Source of the DNA: Acetobacteraceae bacterium
Lineage (GTDB): Bacteria; Pseudomonadota; Alphaproteobacteria; Acetobacterales; Acetobacteraceae
NCBI GenBank assembly: GCA_024280945.1
Contig: JAMXLO010000081.1
Span: 45,925-109,924, forward strand
Direction of reading: 5' to 3'
DNA: 64,000 nucleotides
The notes under the pieces are model-generated. The model was given only the letters and a program-made list of their open reading frames with translations. It had not been told where the DNA came from and made no database searches. The position numbers and the translations under genes were made by a program. Of this stretch, positions 35,965 through 46,317 are shown one piece after another; within the stretch, counting starts at the first letter, position 1, and each line of letters opens with the position of its first letter.

Positions 35965-36888
35965 ATGAAGCTGGCATTCTTCGACGACTACAAGCTGGGC
36001 GTGGTGAAGGGCGATTCCATCGCCGACGTATCGTCGGCGGTGCGCGACATCCCACACCTGAGTCCGGCCGATCTGATCAACGGGCTGATCGCTCGCTTCG
36101 GCCAATACCGCAAGCGACTGGAGGATGCGTCCGCCAGTGGCGGTGTGCCGCTGTCCGGCGTGAAGTTGCAGGCCCCTCTGCCGAAGCCAGGCAACATCGT
36201 CTGTATGGCAGTGAACTACATGGAGAACGGCACGCGAAAGGAACCGGCGCCGATCAACGCGTTTCACAAGGCTCCTACCGCCGTGCTTGGTCCGGGCGGC
36301 ACCATGGTCCTGCCTGACGTGCCGGCGACGATCTTCGAGGGTGAGGCCGAGTTGGCACTCGTGATCGGCAAGCGCGCCAGCCACGTAAAGGCGGCTGATG
36401 CCATGAGCTATGTATTTGGCTACACCAACTTCATCGACGGCTCGGCGCGCGGCATCCCGCCCACCAGCTTCTTCGCCATGAAGTCACGCGACACGTTTGC
36501 GCCGATCGGCCCCTATCTGGTGACCAAGGACGAGATTCCCGACCCGCACAAGGTGCCGGTGAAGCTGTGGAACAACGGCACGCTGATGCAGGACTTCAAT
36601 ACCGATGATATGGCGCACAAGATTCCGCGCTGCATCGAGTGGGTGACCTCGATTCACACACTGGAGCCAGGCGACATCCTCGCTACCGGTACCAACCATC
36701 GCGGCCTGAATGCCTTCATGGACGGTGACACGGTGGAACTGGAGTGTGGCGGACTGGGGAAACTGACCTTTAAAGTGCGCGACGAACTGAAGCGTACCTG
36801 GTCACGCGAGACACGGCTGGATCGACAGAACCAGGGTTTTGATTCACCAACGCCGCAGACCGGCGGGAAATACGCACCTGCGAAGTAA
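35965..36888 (+). CDS. Fumarylacetoacetate hydrolase (FAH) family protein
   Basis: A 307-residue enzyme. KPGNIVCMAVNYMENGTRKEP begins the FAH domain, and the metal-ligand Glu residues are in IFEGEAELALVIGK. The second block is VFGYTNFIDGSARG, and GDILATGTNHRGLN is the typical C-terminal element. Family members hydrolyse or decarboxylate 2-oxo acids, such as acylpyruvates and hydroxyhexadienedioates, with Mg2+. The ATG at 35965 has aggagg upstream. The partner cupin gene suggests an aromatic or keto-acid catabolic role. Confidence 0.9.
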   Translation: MKLAFFDDYKLGVVKGDSIADVSSAVRDIPHLSPADLINGLIARFGQYRKRLEDASASGGVPLSGVKLQAPLPKPGNIVCMAVNYMENGTRKEPAPINAFHKAPTAVLGPGGTMVLPDVPATIFEGEAELALVIGKRASHVKAADAMSYVFGYTNFIDGSARGIPPTSFFAMKSRDTFAPIGPYLVTKDEIPDPHKVPVKLWNNGTLMQDFNTDDMAHKIPRCIEWVTSIHTLEPGDILATGTNHRGLNAFMDGDTVELECGGLGKLTFKVRDELKRTWSRETRLDRQNQGFDSPTPQTGGKYAPAK

Positions 36889-36917
36889 GCCGGAGCGTTC
36901 TGCCTCGCCAAAGTTGC

Positions 36918-36944
36918 GCCGGGTGCTTCAAGCAAGCACCCGGC
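36918..36944. terminator. GC-rich hairpin between convergent genes
   Basis: gccgggtgctt (36918-36928) pairs perfectly with aagcacccggc (36934-36944) around loop caagc. It lies 30 nt after the FAH gene stop and between that gene and convergent gatB. A bidirectional terminator is likely, although there is no T-run. Confidence 0.6.
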
Positions 36945-37060
36945 AGCGGAGTTTCGCCACCGCAGTTTAAACTTGGCGCGGCCTTAACGGGCGTCGCCAA
37001 GAGCTGAAGGCGTGATCCGCCGCTGGCTGCGAGGTAGCTTCGTAGGCTCGTCTCCTGCCG

Positions 37061-38518
37061 CTAAGTCAGTTTCCGCCTGAGCGCTTCGTTGACTAGCGCC
37101 GGGTTACCCTTGCCGGACATCGCCTTCATCACCTGCCCCACGAAAAAGCCGAACAGCTTCTCGCGACCAGACTTGTACTCCGCGACCTTGTCCGCGTTCG
37201 CTGCGAGAACTCCCTCAATCACGCCTTCGATTGCACCAAGATCGGTTACCTGCCGCAGCCCTTTCCGCTCGACGAGCGTGGCAGGATCCTCACCGCTTTC
37301 CACCATCGCCTCGAACACATCCTTGGCGATGCGGCCGCTGATCGTGTTGTCCGCTATCAGATCAAGCAGCTTGCCGAGAGATGATGCCGGTATCGGACTG
37401 TCGGCAATCGTGCGTCCCGCACGGTTCAACGCCGCAAACAGATCGCCCATCACCCAGTTGGCAGCGATCTTCGTATCGCGTCCCTTCGCCACCGCTTCGT
37501 AGTAGTCCGCGGTCGCCTGCTCAGCCACCAGCACGCCCGCATCATATGCAGGCAGCCCGTATTCCTGCATGAACCGTCGCTTCTTGGCGTCCGGCAATTC
37601 CGGAAGCTTCGCCTTCAGTTCGGCCACCCACGCCTCGTCCAGCACTAGCGGCAGTAGGTCGGGATCAGGGAAATACCGATAGTCGTGCGCATCCTCTTTG
37701 CTGCGCATCGACCGAGTGCTGCCCTGCGCAGGATCGAACAGCCGCGTCTCCTGTTCGACCGCGCTGCCTGATTCCCACACTTCGATCTGGCGCTTCGCTT
37801 CGGCCTCGATGGCCTGCATTACGAAGCGCACCGAATTGACGTTTTTCACCTCGCAGCGAGTGCGATACGGCTCGCCGTGCCTGCGTACGGATACGTTGAC
37901 GTCGGCGCGCATGGAGCCTTCCTCCATGTTGCCGTCGCAGGTGCCCAGGTAACGCAGGATGGTACGCAGCTTGCGTAGATACGCGCCCGCCTCCTCGGGT
38001 GAGCGGATGTCGGGCTCGGAGACGATTTCCATCAGTGCCACGCCAGCACGGTTCAGGTCGATGTAGGACTTGGTCGGATGCCGGTCGTGCAGCGATTTGC
38101 CCGCGTCCTGCTCGAGGTGCAGCCGCGTAATGCCGATCTCACGTGTCGAACCATCGGCCAGTTCGATCTCGATTCGGCCTTCACCGACGATCGGATGTTG
38201 GTATTGGCTGATCTGATAGCCGGCGGGTAGATCGGCGTAAAAATAGTTCTTGCGATCGAATCGGCTCACCAGGTGGATTTGCGAATTTAGACCAAGCCCG
38301 GTGCGCACCGCTTGCGCCACGCACTCGCGATTGATCACTGGCAGCATGCCAGGGAACGCCGCATCGACGAAACTCACCTGAGTGTTGGGTGGCGCGCCGA
38401 AGTCCGTTGCGGCACCCGAGAACAGTTTTGCCCGACTGATCACCTGCGCATGTACTTCCAGGCCGACGACAACTTCCCACACACCGGTCGACCCTTTGAT
38501 GGCGTAGCCCATGCTCAA
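37061..38518 (-). CDS. gatB: Asp-tRNA(Asn)/Glu-tRNA(Gln) amidotransferase subunit GatB
   Basis: A 485-residue Gat[24 protein letters not shown] is the N-terminal signature, the cradle domain continues with [27 protein letters not shown], and [19 protein letters not shown] and [12 protein letters not shown] mark the helical and YqeY-like tRNA-binding tail. It activates the mischarged tRNA with ATP and receives ammonia from GatA. The start overlaps gatA by 4 nt. Confidence 0.97.
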   Translation of the reverse strand: MSMGYAIKGSTGVWEVVVGLEVHAQVISRAKLFSGAATDFGAPPNTQVSFVDAAFPGMLPVINRECVAQAVRTGLGLNSQIHLVSRFDRKNYFYADLPAGYQISQYQHPIVGEGRIEIELADGSTREIGITRLHLEQDAGKSLHDRHPTKSYIDLNRAGVALMEIVSEPDIRSPEEAGAYLRKLRTILRYLGTCDGNMEEGSMRADVNVSVRRHGEPYRTRCEVKNVNSVRFVMQAIEAEAKRQIEVWESGSAVEQETRLFDPAQGSTRSMRSKEDAHDYRYFPDPDLLPLVLDEAWVAELKAKLPELPDAKKRRFMQEYGLPAYDAGVLVAEQATADYYEAVAKGRDTKIAANWVMGDLFAALNRAGRTIADSPIPASSLGKLLDLIADNTISGRIAKDVFEAMVESGEDPATLVERKGLRQVTDLGAIEGVIEGVLAANADKVAEYKSGREKLFGFFVGQVMKAMSGKGNPALVNEALRRKLT

Positions 38519-39996
38519 GCTCCCGCGCGGATCTGTGGCGATGCGTGGAACTGTGCCGTACGTTCCAGCGCCGCACCTACCGTGAACACGGTTTCCTCGT
38601 CGAATGGCTTGGCAAGCACCTGCAGCCCGAGCGGCAGCCCATTCGCGTCCAGCCCGGCGGGGACAGAGATACCCGGCACACCCGACATGTTGGCTGGAAC
38701 CGTGAACACATCGTTCAGATACATTTTGATGGGGTCGTCCATGTTCTCGCCCTGCGCGAACGCCGCCGATGGCGCGGTCGGGGTAACCAGTGCATCGACA
38801 TGTACGAACACCTCGGTGAAGTCACGCAGAATGAGCGCGCGAACCTTTTGCGCACGCAGGTAATACGCGTCGTAATAGCCGGCAGAAAGCACATAGGTGC
38901 CGATCAGCACGCGTCGCCGCACCTCGGCGCCGAACCCCGCAGCGCGCGTGCGCTCGTAAAGATCGCGCAGATCAGCACCGTCCTCTCGCAACCCGAACCG
39001 CACGCCGTCATAGCGCGCCAGGTTGGACGACGCCTCCGCCGGAGCCACAATATAGTATGTCGTCAGTCCGTACTTCGTGTGGGGCAGCGAGACATCGACA
39101 ATCTCCGCGCCGGCGTCGCGCAGCCAGTCGAGGCCCTGGCGCCAGAGGCGTTCGATATCCTCCGGCATCCCGTCCATACGGTACTCACGCGGTACGCCAA
39201 TGCGCAGTCCCTTCACACCGCGCCGGCAGGCCGCCGCAAAATCGGGCACGGGGACATCGGCACTGGTCGAGTCCTTCGGATCATGTCCCGCCATGGAACC
39301 CAACAGGATGGCGCAGTCCTCGACCGTCCGTCCGAACGGCCCCGGATGATCGAGCGAAGACGCAAATGCCACCACCCCCCAGCGCGAGCAGCGACCATAG
39401 GTTGGCTTCATTCCAACGATTCCACAGAATGAAGCCGGTTGACGAATCGATCCGCCGGTATCCGTGCCCGTGGCACCCATTGCAATGCGTGCTGCGACAG
39501 CGGACGCTGAGCCACCAGAGGAGCCGCCAGGGACCAGGAGCGCAGCGTTGTCCTGCCGCCTTGTCCATGGATTGGCGACCGGTCCGTAAGCCGAGGTCAT
39601 GTTGGATGAGCCCATCGCGAACTCGTCCATGTTCGTTTTGCCAAGAAAGATCGCCCCATCGCGCAGCAGATTGGCGCTGACGGTGCTTTCATACGGCGGC
39701 ACGAACGGCTCAAGGATGTGGCTGCCTGCCGCGGTGCGCACGCCTTCAGTGCAAAACACGTCCTTGATCGCGAGAGGAATGCCAGTCAGCGGCGCAAGTT
39801 TCCCAGCCGCCAGCGCTGCATCCGCGGCATCGGCCTGTGCCAGTGCACGCTCCGCAGTCACGGTGACATAGGCGTTCAGCCGCGGGTTCAGCGCGTCAAT
39901 CGCTGCGAGGTGTGCCTCGGTCAGCTCACGGGCTGAGAATTGCTTCTCGCGCAGCCCCTGCCGTGCGGAAGCGATGGTTAGCTCAGTGAGAGTCAT
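38515..39996 (-). CDS. gatA: Asp-tRNA(Asn)/Glu-tRNA(Gln) amidotransferase subunit GatA
   Basis: A 493-residue amidase-signature enzyme. The catalytic Lys is in [16 protein letters not shown], and the cis-Ser and nucleophile Ser are in [36 protein letters not shown]. It releases ammonia from glutamine for the transamidation of misacylated tRNA. Its presence indicates that the organism makes Gln-tRNA and/or Asn-tRNA by the indirect route. It lies 58 nt after gatC. Confidence 0.97.
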   Translation of the reverse strand: MTLTELTIASARQGLREKQFSARELTEAHLAAIDALNPRLNAYVTVTAERALAQADAADAALAAGKLAPLTGIPLAIKDVFCTEGVRTAAGSHILEPFVPPYESTVSANLLRDGAIFLGKTNMDEFAMGSSNMTSAYGPVANPWTRRQDNAALLVPGGSSGGSASAVAARIAMGATGTDTGGSIRQPASFCGIVGMKPTYGRCSRWGVVAFASSLDHPGPFGRTVEDCAILLGSMAGHDPKDSTSADVPVPDFAAACRRGVKGLRIGVPREYRMDGMPEDIERLWRQGLDWLRDAGAEIVDVSLPHTKYGLTTYYIVAPAEASSNLARYDGVRFGLREDGADLRDLYERTRAAGFGAEVRRRVLIGTYVLSAGYYDAYYLRAQKVRALILRDFTEVFVHVDALVTPTAPSAAFAQGENMDDPIKMYLNDVFTVPANMSGVPGISVPAGLDANGLPLGLQVLAKPFDEETVFTVGAALERTAQFHASPQIRAGA

Positions 39997-40054
39997 GCGG
40001 AAGCGCGGGCGATAGCCCGATCCTCATCAGTCATGGCCAGGCTCGACGCCGCCG

Positions 40055-40342
40055 TCACTCGACCACCTTGGGGACGGCATAAAAGCTCCCTGCCCGATCC
40101 GGCGCGTTAGCCAACACCTTTTCCGGATAGCCACCGTCGGTGACGTCATCCTCGCGCATCTTCAACGCCATCTGCTGCGCGCCGGTCAACGGCTCGATAC
40201 CATCGACGTTCACCTCGTTAAGCTGCTCGATCCAGCCCAGGATGCCGTTCAGTTCTGCGGCCAAAGATGTGAGCTCGTGATCCTCGACGCGAATGCGGGC
40301 GAGGGTCGCGATACGGCGAATTGTCGCGGCATCAAGCGACAT
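40055..40342 (-). CDS. gatC: Asp-tRNA(Asn)/Glu-tRNA(Gln) amidotransferase subunit GatC
   Basis: A 95-residue GatC. MSLDAATIRRIATLARIRVEDHELTSLAAELNGILGWIEQLNEV is the family start, and DRAGSFYAVPKVVE the standard C-terminus. GatC wraps around the GatA-GatB interface and stabilises the complex. The ATG at 40342 is chosen because longer frames run into the ruvX promoter region. First gene of the gatC-gatA-gatB operon. Confidence 0.95.
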   Translation of the reverse strand: MSLDAATIRRIATLARIRVEDHELTSLAAELNGILGWIEQLNEVNVDGIEPLTGAQQMALKMREDDVTDGGYPEKVLANAPDRAGSFYAVPKVVE

Positions 40343-40452
40343 CCGACATGATCCTTGTTTTGGTGAGCCACTGAACATACCGGCGGCGGCCACTCGGTTC
40401 AACCAACGCCTCTGCTTTGCCATTGCCGCGGCGTTTACCGATAGTCCGCTGC

Positions 40453-40923
40453 ATGGCGATACTCGGCATCCGGGAGCTGCGCGAGCGGCTCGCGCGGAAC
40501 CAGCGGCTGATCGGCCTCGACCCAGGCAGCCGCACCATCGGCGTCGCACTGTCGGATATCGGTTTGTCGCTGGCCTCGCCCTACGGCATCCTCAAGCGCC
40601 GCCGGCTACGCGACAACGCGGCGGAGCTTCTCGCGATCGCGCAGACGGAGGATGCCGGCGGCATAGTGGTCGGGCTGCCGCTGTCCATGAACGGTAGTCT
40701 TGGCCCGACGGCGCAGGCGGCGCGGGATTGGGCGCAGGCGCTGGCCGATGCGACAGGTCTGCCAACGGCATTGTGGGACGAGCGCCTCTCCTCGGCTGCC
40801 GTCAACCGGTTCCTCATAGAGGAGGTGGATCTCAGCCGGAGGAAGCGGGCGGGCGCGGTGGACCGCGCCGCTGCTGCCTGGCTGCTGCAAAGCGCACTCG
40901 ATGCCCTCCGCTCCGGAGCGTGA
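40453..40923 (+). CDS. ruvX: Putative pre-16S rRNA nuclease / Holliday junction resolvase RuvX (YqgF)
   Basis: A 156-residue RNase H-fold protein. LIGLDPGSRTIGVALSDIGLSLASP has the first catalytic Asp, VVGLPLSMNGSLGPTAQAARDWA the family loop, WDERLSSAAVN the Glu-bearing strand, and AVDRAAAAWLLQSAL the final Asp. It processes the 5' end of 16S rRNA and/or acts on branched DNA. It is divergent from gatC, a common alphaproteobacterial arrangement. Confidence 0.94.
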   Translation: MAILGIRELRERLARNQRLIGLDPGSRTIGVALSDIGLSLASPYGILKRRRLRDNAAELLAIAQTEDAGGIVVGLPLSMNGSLGPTAQAARDWAQALADATGLPTALWDERLSSAAVNRFLIEEVDLSRRKRAGAVDRAAAAWLLQSALDALRSGA

Positions 40924-41083
40924 GCGTCAGGCTTTGGCCCCAAGCGTGATGTCGCCCGTTAACACCTTACCCTTCGTCTCAGGCCCGAGCAACAAAGATA
41001 AGGGCGCCAGCCACCGTGCCAATCAGAATGGGACCGGCGAAGCCGGATCGCTACCCAACGGCGAACGCGGCCAGCACGGGAGC

Positions 41084-42188
41084 GACTACTCTAGACCGTC
41101 CCAGACTGCGCCTTGGTGGTAGCAGAAGCCGCTGGCGGTCGCCCGCACCTCGGTGGGAAAGCACTCCGCCAGATAGGATGGGTTCCGACCACAGATCGCG
41201 CCAAGGAACATACCCTGGACAGTGAAGGCGCCAGCGATCATCGCGTAGTTTGCAGTGAACAGGTAAAGTGGCGTAACGAATATGCCAATCACTGCCGGAA
41301 TGATCATTGACCAGCGGCGCCCATAGCGGTCGGCAACCCATCCCCAGAAGCCGCTGGCCAGGAAGCCGGTCGGGTTGGCGAGTGCGACCGGCAGCGCCAC
41401 TATGCCTGGGCCAAAATTCAGGTCCTTCTGCAAGTCTGTGGCAATTAGCCCGTATAGCAGACGACGAAGCTGCTCGCCACCCAAAGATAAGCAGTGATGG
41501 TGTTGCCAAATACGCGACGTCGGAAGATGTCGAACAACGGGGCACGGAACTCCTTGTCTTGCTTTCGCTATCTGTCGCGGTTTGCCACCCACACGTCCGG
41601 CTCTTTCACGTGCCGGCGCACATAAAGCACCGCAAGTGCGGGCAGGATGCCGATCCACAGCAGGCCGCGCCATCCGATACTGTCATACAGCAGCCCATAG
41701 GCGGCACTGGACAGCAGGAAACCGATACCCACGAGCCCCCCGCAGAATGCCACTCATGAACCCACGCGAGGGCGCCGGCCAACTTTCCACCGCCAGCGCC
41801 GCGCCTGCTGGCCACCCCGCGCCCGTGCCGATCCCCAAAAGCGCGCGAAACAGAAATAGGACCAGAATGTCGGAGAGAAGGCCGCAATGAAATTGCAGAC
41901 GGAGTACCAGGCAATGGAGATCATCAGCGGTACCTTGCGGCCGCCCCGATCGGCCAGCCAGCCTGATTCGGTTGCGCCCAGCAGCCGCAACACTCTGAAT
42001 ACTGAGGTGACCGCGACCAGCGGAACGTGGAAAGTCTGTGCGATCGGCACCATGATCAGCAGAAAGATCGTGAAGTCGAACGCATCGAGCGTCCAGCCCA
42101 ACCAGGCAGTAATCCAGGCCATCCATTGTTCGCGAGTCGGTTCTTTCCACCGGGTCAATGCGTAGGTGGTTCGCGCTTCGATCGACAT
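41084..42188 (-). pseudogene. Frameshifted MFS (sialate/aromatic acid:H+ symporter-like) transporter
   Basis: From the ATG at 42188 the first frame reads MSIEARTTYALTRWKEPTREQWMAWITAWLGWTLDAFDFTIFLLIMVPIA and then ADRGGRKVPLM, a normal MFS start. The family pattern switches frame near 41850 (FRALLGIGTGAGWPAGAALAVE), again near 41750 (LLYDSIGWRGLLWIGILPALAVLYVRRHVKEPDVW), and again near 41500 (ATDLQKDLNFGPGIVALPVALANPTGF to CFPTEVRATASGFCYHQGA). The last helices are missing. At least three frameshifts make it non-functional. Confidence 0.87.
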
Positions 42189-42454
42189 CCTCCTTGGCCT
42201 CTCGCGGGTCTTGCGCTCTAGCCCTTCACGCCTTCATCGTCGGACCGGGACTCGTGTGCCGCCGGAACGCGCAGTGGATGGCACTTCGAGGGTAACGAAT
42301 AGACACCGCTACTGTCGCCATCAGGTTCCATGGCGTTTGTTCACACTTGAGGAACCGGCACAGCGCCACAGGTCGACTCCGACCAAAGGAACAGTGGGCG
42401 AAGAACCGTGAGTAGCCACGTCACCGCCGCACATGCCATCGCGCTCCACGCGCC

Positions 42455-42934
42455 ATGAGTGGCTTCCTCGCAAGCCTCGAGCAGGCTGTTCCAGCGTTGC
42501 GACGCTACGCTCTGGCGATGCTTTCGGACCAACGCGGCGCTGACGATGTCGTGCGGACCTGCCTCGCCAGGGCACTCGATCGCACGCACGAGCCTGGCGA
42601 AGCTACCGGGCTGCGCGTCTGGTTGCTGGCGATGATGTACCGCGAACTGACGGCTCGGTTGCGACCGCGCCGTCGGAGGCTCTTTTCGTCACCGATTGGG
42701 AATATTGTCAGCGCAGTGGCGTCTACTGAACTGTCCCGTGCCTTTAGCGGGCTGCCCCTGGAACAGCGCAGTGCCGTGTTCCTCATCTCGGTGGAGGATT
42801 TATCGTATGCTGCTGCGGCTGAAGTCATGGGGATACCGGCCGTGACAGTCGTGAATCTGCTGAAAGGGGGACGCGAGCGGTTGCGGCAAGCCGTTGGAGC
42901 GGGAGCGTCCGGGGCACCCCAGACGGGGTCATGA
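42455..42934 (+). CDS. ECF-type RNA polymerase sigma factor
   Basis: A 159-residue sigma70-family protein. Region 2 is ALRRYALAMLSDQRGADDVVRTCLARALDR, the linker VWLLAMMYRELTARLRPRRRR, and region 4 LPLEQRSAVFLISVEDLSYAAAAEVMGIPAVTVVNLLKGGRERLRQAV, a helix-turn-helix that reads the -35 element. Region 4 has LSYAAAAEVM in place of the common LSYEEIA. The next gene overlaps its stop by 4 nt and encodes a likely anti-sigma factor. Confidence 0.87.
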   Translation: MSGFLASLEQAVPALRRYALAMLSDQRGADDVVRTCLARALDRTHEPGEATGLRVWLLAMMYRELTARLRPRRRRLFSSPIGNIVSAVASTELSRAFSGLPLEQRSAVFLISVEDLSYAAAAEVMGIPAVTVVNLLKGGRERLRQAVGAGASGAPQTGS

Positions 42935-43716
42935 GCGAACCTCTGCCCCCCGTCGGTGAGGAGGAACTGAACGGCTACGTCGATGGCCAACTGCCGCCCA
43001 AGCGGTGGGCCGCGGTCGAGCGATACCTGGCTGCACATCCGGACGCCGCGCGCCGCGTCGCTACGGACATCGCCCACAGGCAGGCATTAAACGCAGCCTT
43101 CGCGAAGTATTCGACCCAACCGCTGCCGCCTGAGTTGAACCTGAACCGCCTGGTGGAAGAGCGTCTTCGTACGCGGTCCCACAGGCGGTGGCAGATCGCT
43201 GCGGCCGTTGTAATATCGCTGGGCATAGGAGGCGCTGGTGGATGGCTGCTGCACACGCAGCCAACACTGGATCGCTACGAACGGGCAATGGCAGCGCTCG
43301 AACACCAGGCACTGGCGAGTCACGCGGTCTACAGCCCTGATCGCCGCCATCCGATCGAGGTTACCGCCGCCGAGCGGGAACATCTGGCGCAATGGCTGTC
43401 CAATCGGCTGAGCCGGGCGGTCTCCCCGCCGGATCTCTCAGGATTCGGTTATCGGCTCATTGGCGGCCGCCTGCTCGCCACCGAGCAAGGCAACCCCGCC
43501 GCCCTCTTTATGTACGAAGACGCTGACGGCCACCGAATGTCGCTGGTGATGCGACCGATGGCAGCGGACCTGCGAGTGCCAATCGCACAATGGGATCGGA
43601 ATGACGTGAACGCCTCCTCTTGGATCGACAAAGGCCTCGGCTACGCAATCCTAGGTCCGGTCCCCAATGACGAATTGGTCCGCATGGCACGCCAGATCAG
43701 CGGCACGCAGGGTTAA
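42931..43716 (+). CDS. Anti-sigma factor, membrane-anchored, without zinc-ligand cysteines
   Basis: A 261-residue protein. The N-terminal cytoplasmic part has EEELNGYVDGQLPPKRWAAVERYLAAHPDAARRV, the helical sigma-binding pattern. The usual H-x3-C-x2-C zinc motif is absent. A single membrane helix (WQIAAAVVISLGIGGAGGWLLH, about residues 88-109) leads to a periplasmic domain of about 150 residues. The 4-nt overlap with the sigma gene supports function as its regulator. The signal sensed outside is unknown. Confidence 0.83.
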   Translation: MSEPLPPVGEEELNGYVDGQLPPKRWAAVERYLAAHPDAARRVATDIAHRQALNAAFAKYSTQPLPPELNLNRLVEERLRTRSHRRWQIAAAVVISLGIGGAGGWLLHTQPTLDRYERAMAALEHQALASHAVYSPDRRHPIEVTAAEREHLAQWLSNRLSRAVSPPDLSGFGYRLIGGRLLATEQGNPAALFMYEDADGHRMSLVMRPMAADLRVPIAQWDRNDVNASSWIDKGLGYAILGPVPNDELVRMARQISGTQG

Positions 43717-43731
43717 ACGATCAGGCCGTAC

Positions 43732-43962
43732 TCAATCCGAGCGAGACTTGGCGGCGCGCCGAGTTCGCTTCGACGACGAGGCTGCGGTCGTGCCTGCAGC
43801 CTGCGAGTGCGTGGCACGACGCTTGGGCTTGGCTGTTGCGGCGCCTTCCGACGCTTTTCGTGCCTGTTCCCAGAACTCGCGGTCGCGGCCTTCGGGACGG
43901 CCACTCGCTTCCCACAAATGGTAAGCGCGAACGCGAATATGATCCTCTGTTTCAAAAGCCAT
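43732..43962 (-). CDS. DUF2934 domain-containing protein
   Basis: A 76-residue protein beginning MAFETEDHIRVRAYHLWEASGRPEGRDREFWEQARKA, which matches the DUF2934 pattern I-R-x-R-A-Y-x-L-W-E-x-x-G-R-P-x-G-x-x-x-x-x-W. A Lys/Arg/Ala-rich basic tail follows (KPKRRATHS, SSSKRTRRAAKSR), suggesting nucleic acid contact. The function of the family is unknown. It is convergent with the anti-sigma gene. Confidence 0.8.
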   Translation of the reverse strand: MAFETEDHIRVRAYHLWEASGRPEGRDREFWEQARKASEGAATAKPKRRATHSQAAGTTAASSSKRTRRAAKSRSD

Positions 43963-44039
43963 TGCCAGGCACCTCCGACGGCTACGCAAATCGCGGCCAC
44001 ACTATCGAAGCGAATCGAGCCGGGCCAAGTACTGTCTGA

Positions 44040-45686
44040 TCAAAGTTCCCCGGAGGCCGCCATCTTTTTGATGCGGTCAGCCGTGCGGCAGGCTATGGCC
44101 TGGATGGTGAGCGATGGATTGACGCCGCCTACGGTTGGGAACACCGACCCATCGCAGATCCAGAGGTTACGGATGTCCCAGCTGCGGCAGTCGGCGCTGA
44201 CGACGCTGCTACGCGGATCATCCCCCATCCGTGCCGTTCCGTTCAGGTGCGCGGTGTCGTCATGTTCATACCAGACCTCACGCCCACCGGCGGCCCGCAT
44301 CACATCTGTCATGTGGCGGATCGCGTGCTGCACCAGCTTCTTGTCGTTCTCGCTCAGCGAGAATGTCACCCGCGCGATCGGCAGCCCGTATTGGTCATTT
44401 TCATCGGCCAGGCCGACGCAATTGCGCTCCTGCGGCAGCACCTCGCCGACGATCTTCAGGCCGGCCTGATGATTGTAATCCGCCATGTCCTCGATCAGCG
44501 ACTCGCCCCACAGATGGTGGTTGCCGATCTGCGTGCCGGCCCATTGCTGTGGCAGCGGGCCCTGGCTCATGTACGCGTAGCCACCGAAGAAATCTTTTCC
44601 GGAATCAGTATAATTCCAATGCTCGGTCAATGTGAGCTACGGCGGCCCCTTGTACCAGCGAATTTCCTCGTCGAACTTGCCCCACACTGCCTGATTGGTC
44701 TGCACCATCAGATTGCGTCCAACCAGGCCCGAACTGTTGGCAAGTCCATCCGGGAACCAATTGTTCGACGATATCAGGAGCAGCCGCGGCGTCTCGATCG
44801 CATAGCCGGCAACCACGACGTTGCGCGCCTTTTGAAACCGCCACTGGCCCTCGCGCATGTAGTGCACGCCCGTGCAAAGCCTCGTCGTGTCGGTCTCGAT
44901 CCTTCCCACCATTGCGAGGTCGCGAACCTCTGCACCTGCTCGCACAGCACGAGGAATCCAGGTAATCAAGGCGCTTTGTTTGGCATTAGTGGAGCAGCCA
45001 ATCGTGCAGAAGCCACGATAAACGCACGGATGCGCGATACCGCGCGGCGCCGATAACGTTGCCAATGGCGTCGGAGTCCACTTCAGGCCTAGCGCCTCGC
45101 AGCCGCGTGCCAGCACCAGTCCAGCAGCGTTCAGTTCATGAGCGCGATATGGATACCGTGGGCGCGGTGGGCCCCAAGGATAATTCACCGGGCCTGATAT
45201 ACTCAGTGCTTGCTCGACTTCCCGGTAGTAATGCCACATCTCACGCCAGTCGAGCGGCCAATCGACAGCGTAACCGAGCTTTGTGCGTGCTTTAAACCAC
45301 TCGGGGCGAAAGCGTAGCGACACCATGGCGAAGTGCACCATGCTGCCGCCGACGGCCTTGCCGCTGTTGTTCGAACCGAGCTGCAGTGGGTTGTCTCCGT
45401 CGCAGATCCGTTCGTCGGTCCAATACAGCTTTTGCTGATGGTCCTCGTCTGAAGCGAATTCTTCCAGCGGACGCCACCAAGGGCCGGCGTCAAAGGCAAC
45501 GGTGGAAAAGCCATATTCGGCAAGCTTGCATGCGAGGGTGCCGCCACCGGCGCCGGTGCCAACGATGGCAAAGTCCACATGTTCATCGTCCGCGTATTCG
45601 CGCATCGGCATCCAGCCACCGACGCGCAGCGGGTCCGGTGCGCGGCCGTTCTTGCCGCGCGGCTCCTGCGCCGCGTCAGCCGACAT
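44040..45686 (-). pseudogene. GMC-type FAD dehydrogenase subunit interrupted by one in-frame amber codon
   Basis: The frame encodes a GMC oxidoreductase of the membrane-bound polyol/gluconate dehydrogenase type. The FAD motif is FAIVGTGAGGGTLACKLAEYGFSTVAFDAGPW. GSNNSGKAVGGSMVHFAMVSLRFRPEWF and the C-terminal DTAHLNGTARMGDDPRSSVV and VFPTVGGVNPSLTIQAIA blocks are in the same reading frame. A single TAG at 44637-44639 interrupts it right after RWYKGPP. Family alignment would continue directly into LTLTEHWNYTD, so a one-base nonsense change (for example TCG to TAG) is the simplest explanation. An alternative start is GTG at 45719. Confidence 0.85.
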
Positions 45687-46317
45687 CGCGATTCCTGCGC
45701 CTGGCTTCGTCCTCGCCACCAGGTTTTGCCTCCGCAGCCTCCCATGGATCGCGTTTGTCGAAGCTCATGCGCACGTAGCCACGCGGGCTGGCCGGCCCGC
45801 CAAAGCCGATTTCGTTCCAGGCGGTCGGGTGCGCATAGTAGGCGGCGACAATGTCGTGTGCCATCCGCTCCGAAAAGAACACCGTGCACGGCATGCCGTC
45901 CCAGGCGGGATTGTCAAGCGAACCCTTCTGCATCTGCAGCAGCAGCGTGTCCTGTTCGGCGACGCTGATGGTGTGAAACCGACCACCGTGGCGCGTTTGC
46001 GCCTCCCGATCCAGTGCGCTTAAGCCTCGGCGCCATGCATCCTGCATCTTCGGCAGTCGGTAATGGCGATAGCCATCCGTCCGGTCCTTGGCCATCTTGT
46101 CGTCGACCAACGCAGCGACCGGTATTGGCGGCCGGTCCTTTGGCTGCGGCACAATGCGGTCGCAGATCGCGTTGAGCGTCAGCCATTCATCTTCGCTGAA
46201 GAAATTTGGCTCGCGTGATATGGACAGACGCTGGTCTATGACCCGCCGCGTCACCTCATTCCAGGAAGGGGTGTGACGCTTGTCGAGGACGTCATAGCCT
46301 GGATAGCGATCACGCAT
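45676..46317 (-). CDS. Gluconate 2-dehydrogenase subunit 3 family protein
   Basis: A 213-residue protein. FFSEDEWLTLNAICDRIVPQPKDRPPIPVAALVDDKMAKD and AWDGMPCTVFFSERMAHDIVAAYYAHPTAWNEIGFGGPASPRGYV are the subunit 3 signatures. No Tat signal is visible, unlike many members. It overlaps the GMC gene by 11 nt and the upstream membrane-protein gene by 8 nt, forming a three-gene operon. It should form the small subunit that supports the FAD subunit of a membrane dehydrogenase. Confidence 0.87.
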   Translation of the reverse strand: MRDRYPGYDVLDKRHTPSWNEVTRRVIDQRLSISREPNFFSEDEWLTLNAICDRIVPQPKDRPPIPVAALVDDKMAKDRTDGYRHYRLPKMQDAWRRGLSALDREAQTRHGGRFHTISVAEQDTLLLQMQKGSLDNPAWDGMPCTVFFSERMAHDIVAAYYAHPTAWNEIGFGGPASPRGYVRMSFDKRDPWEAAEAKPGGEDEARRRNRDVG

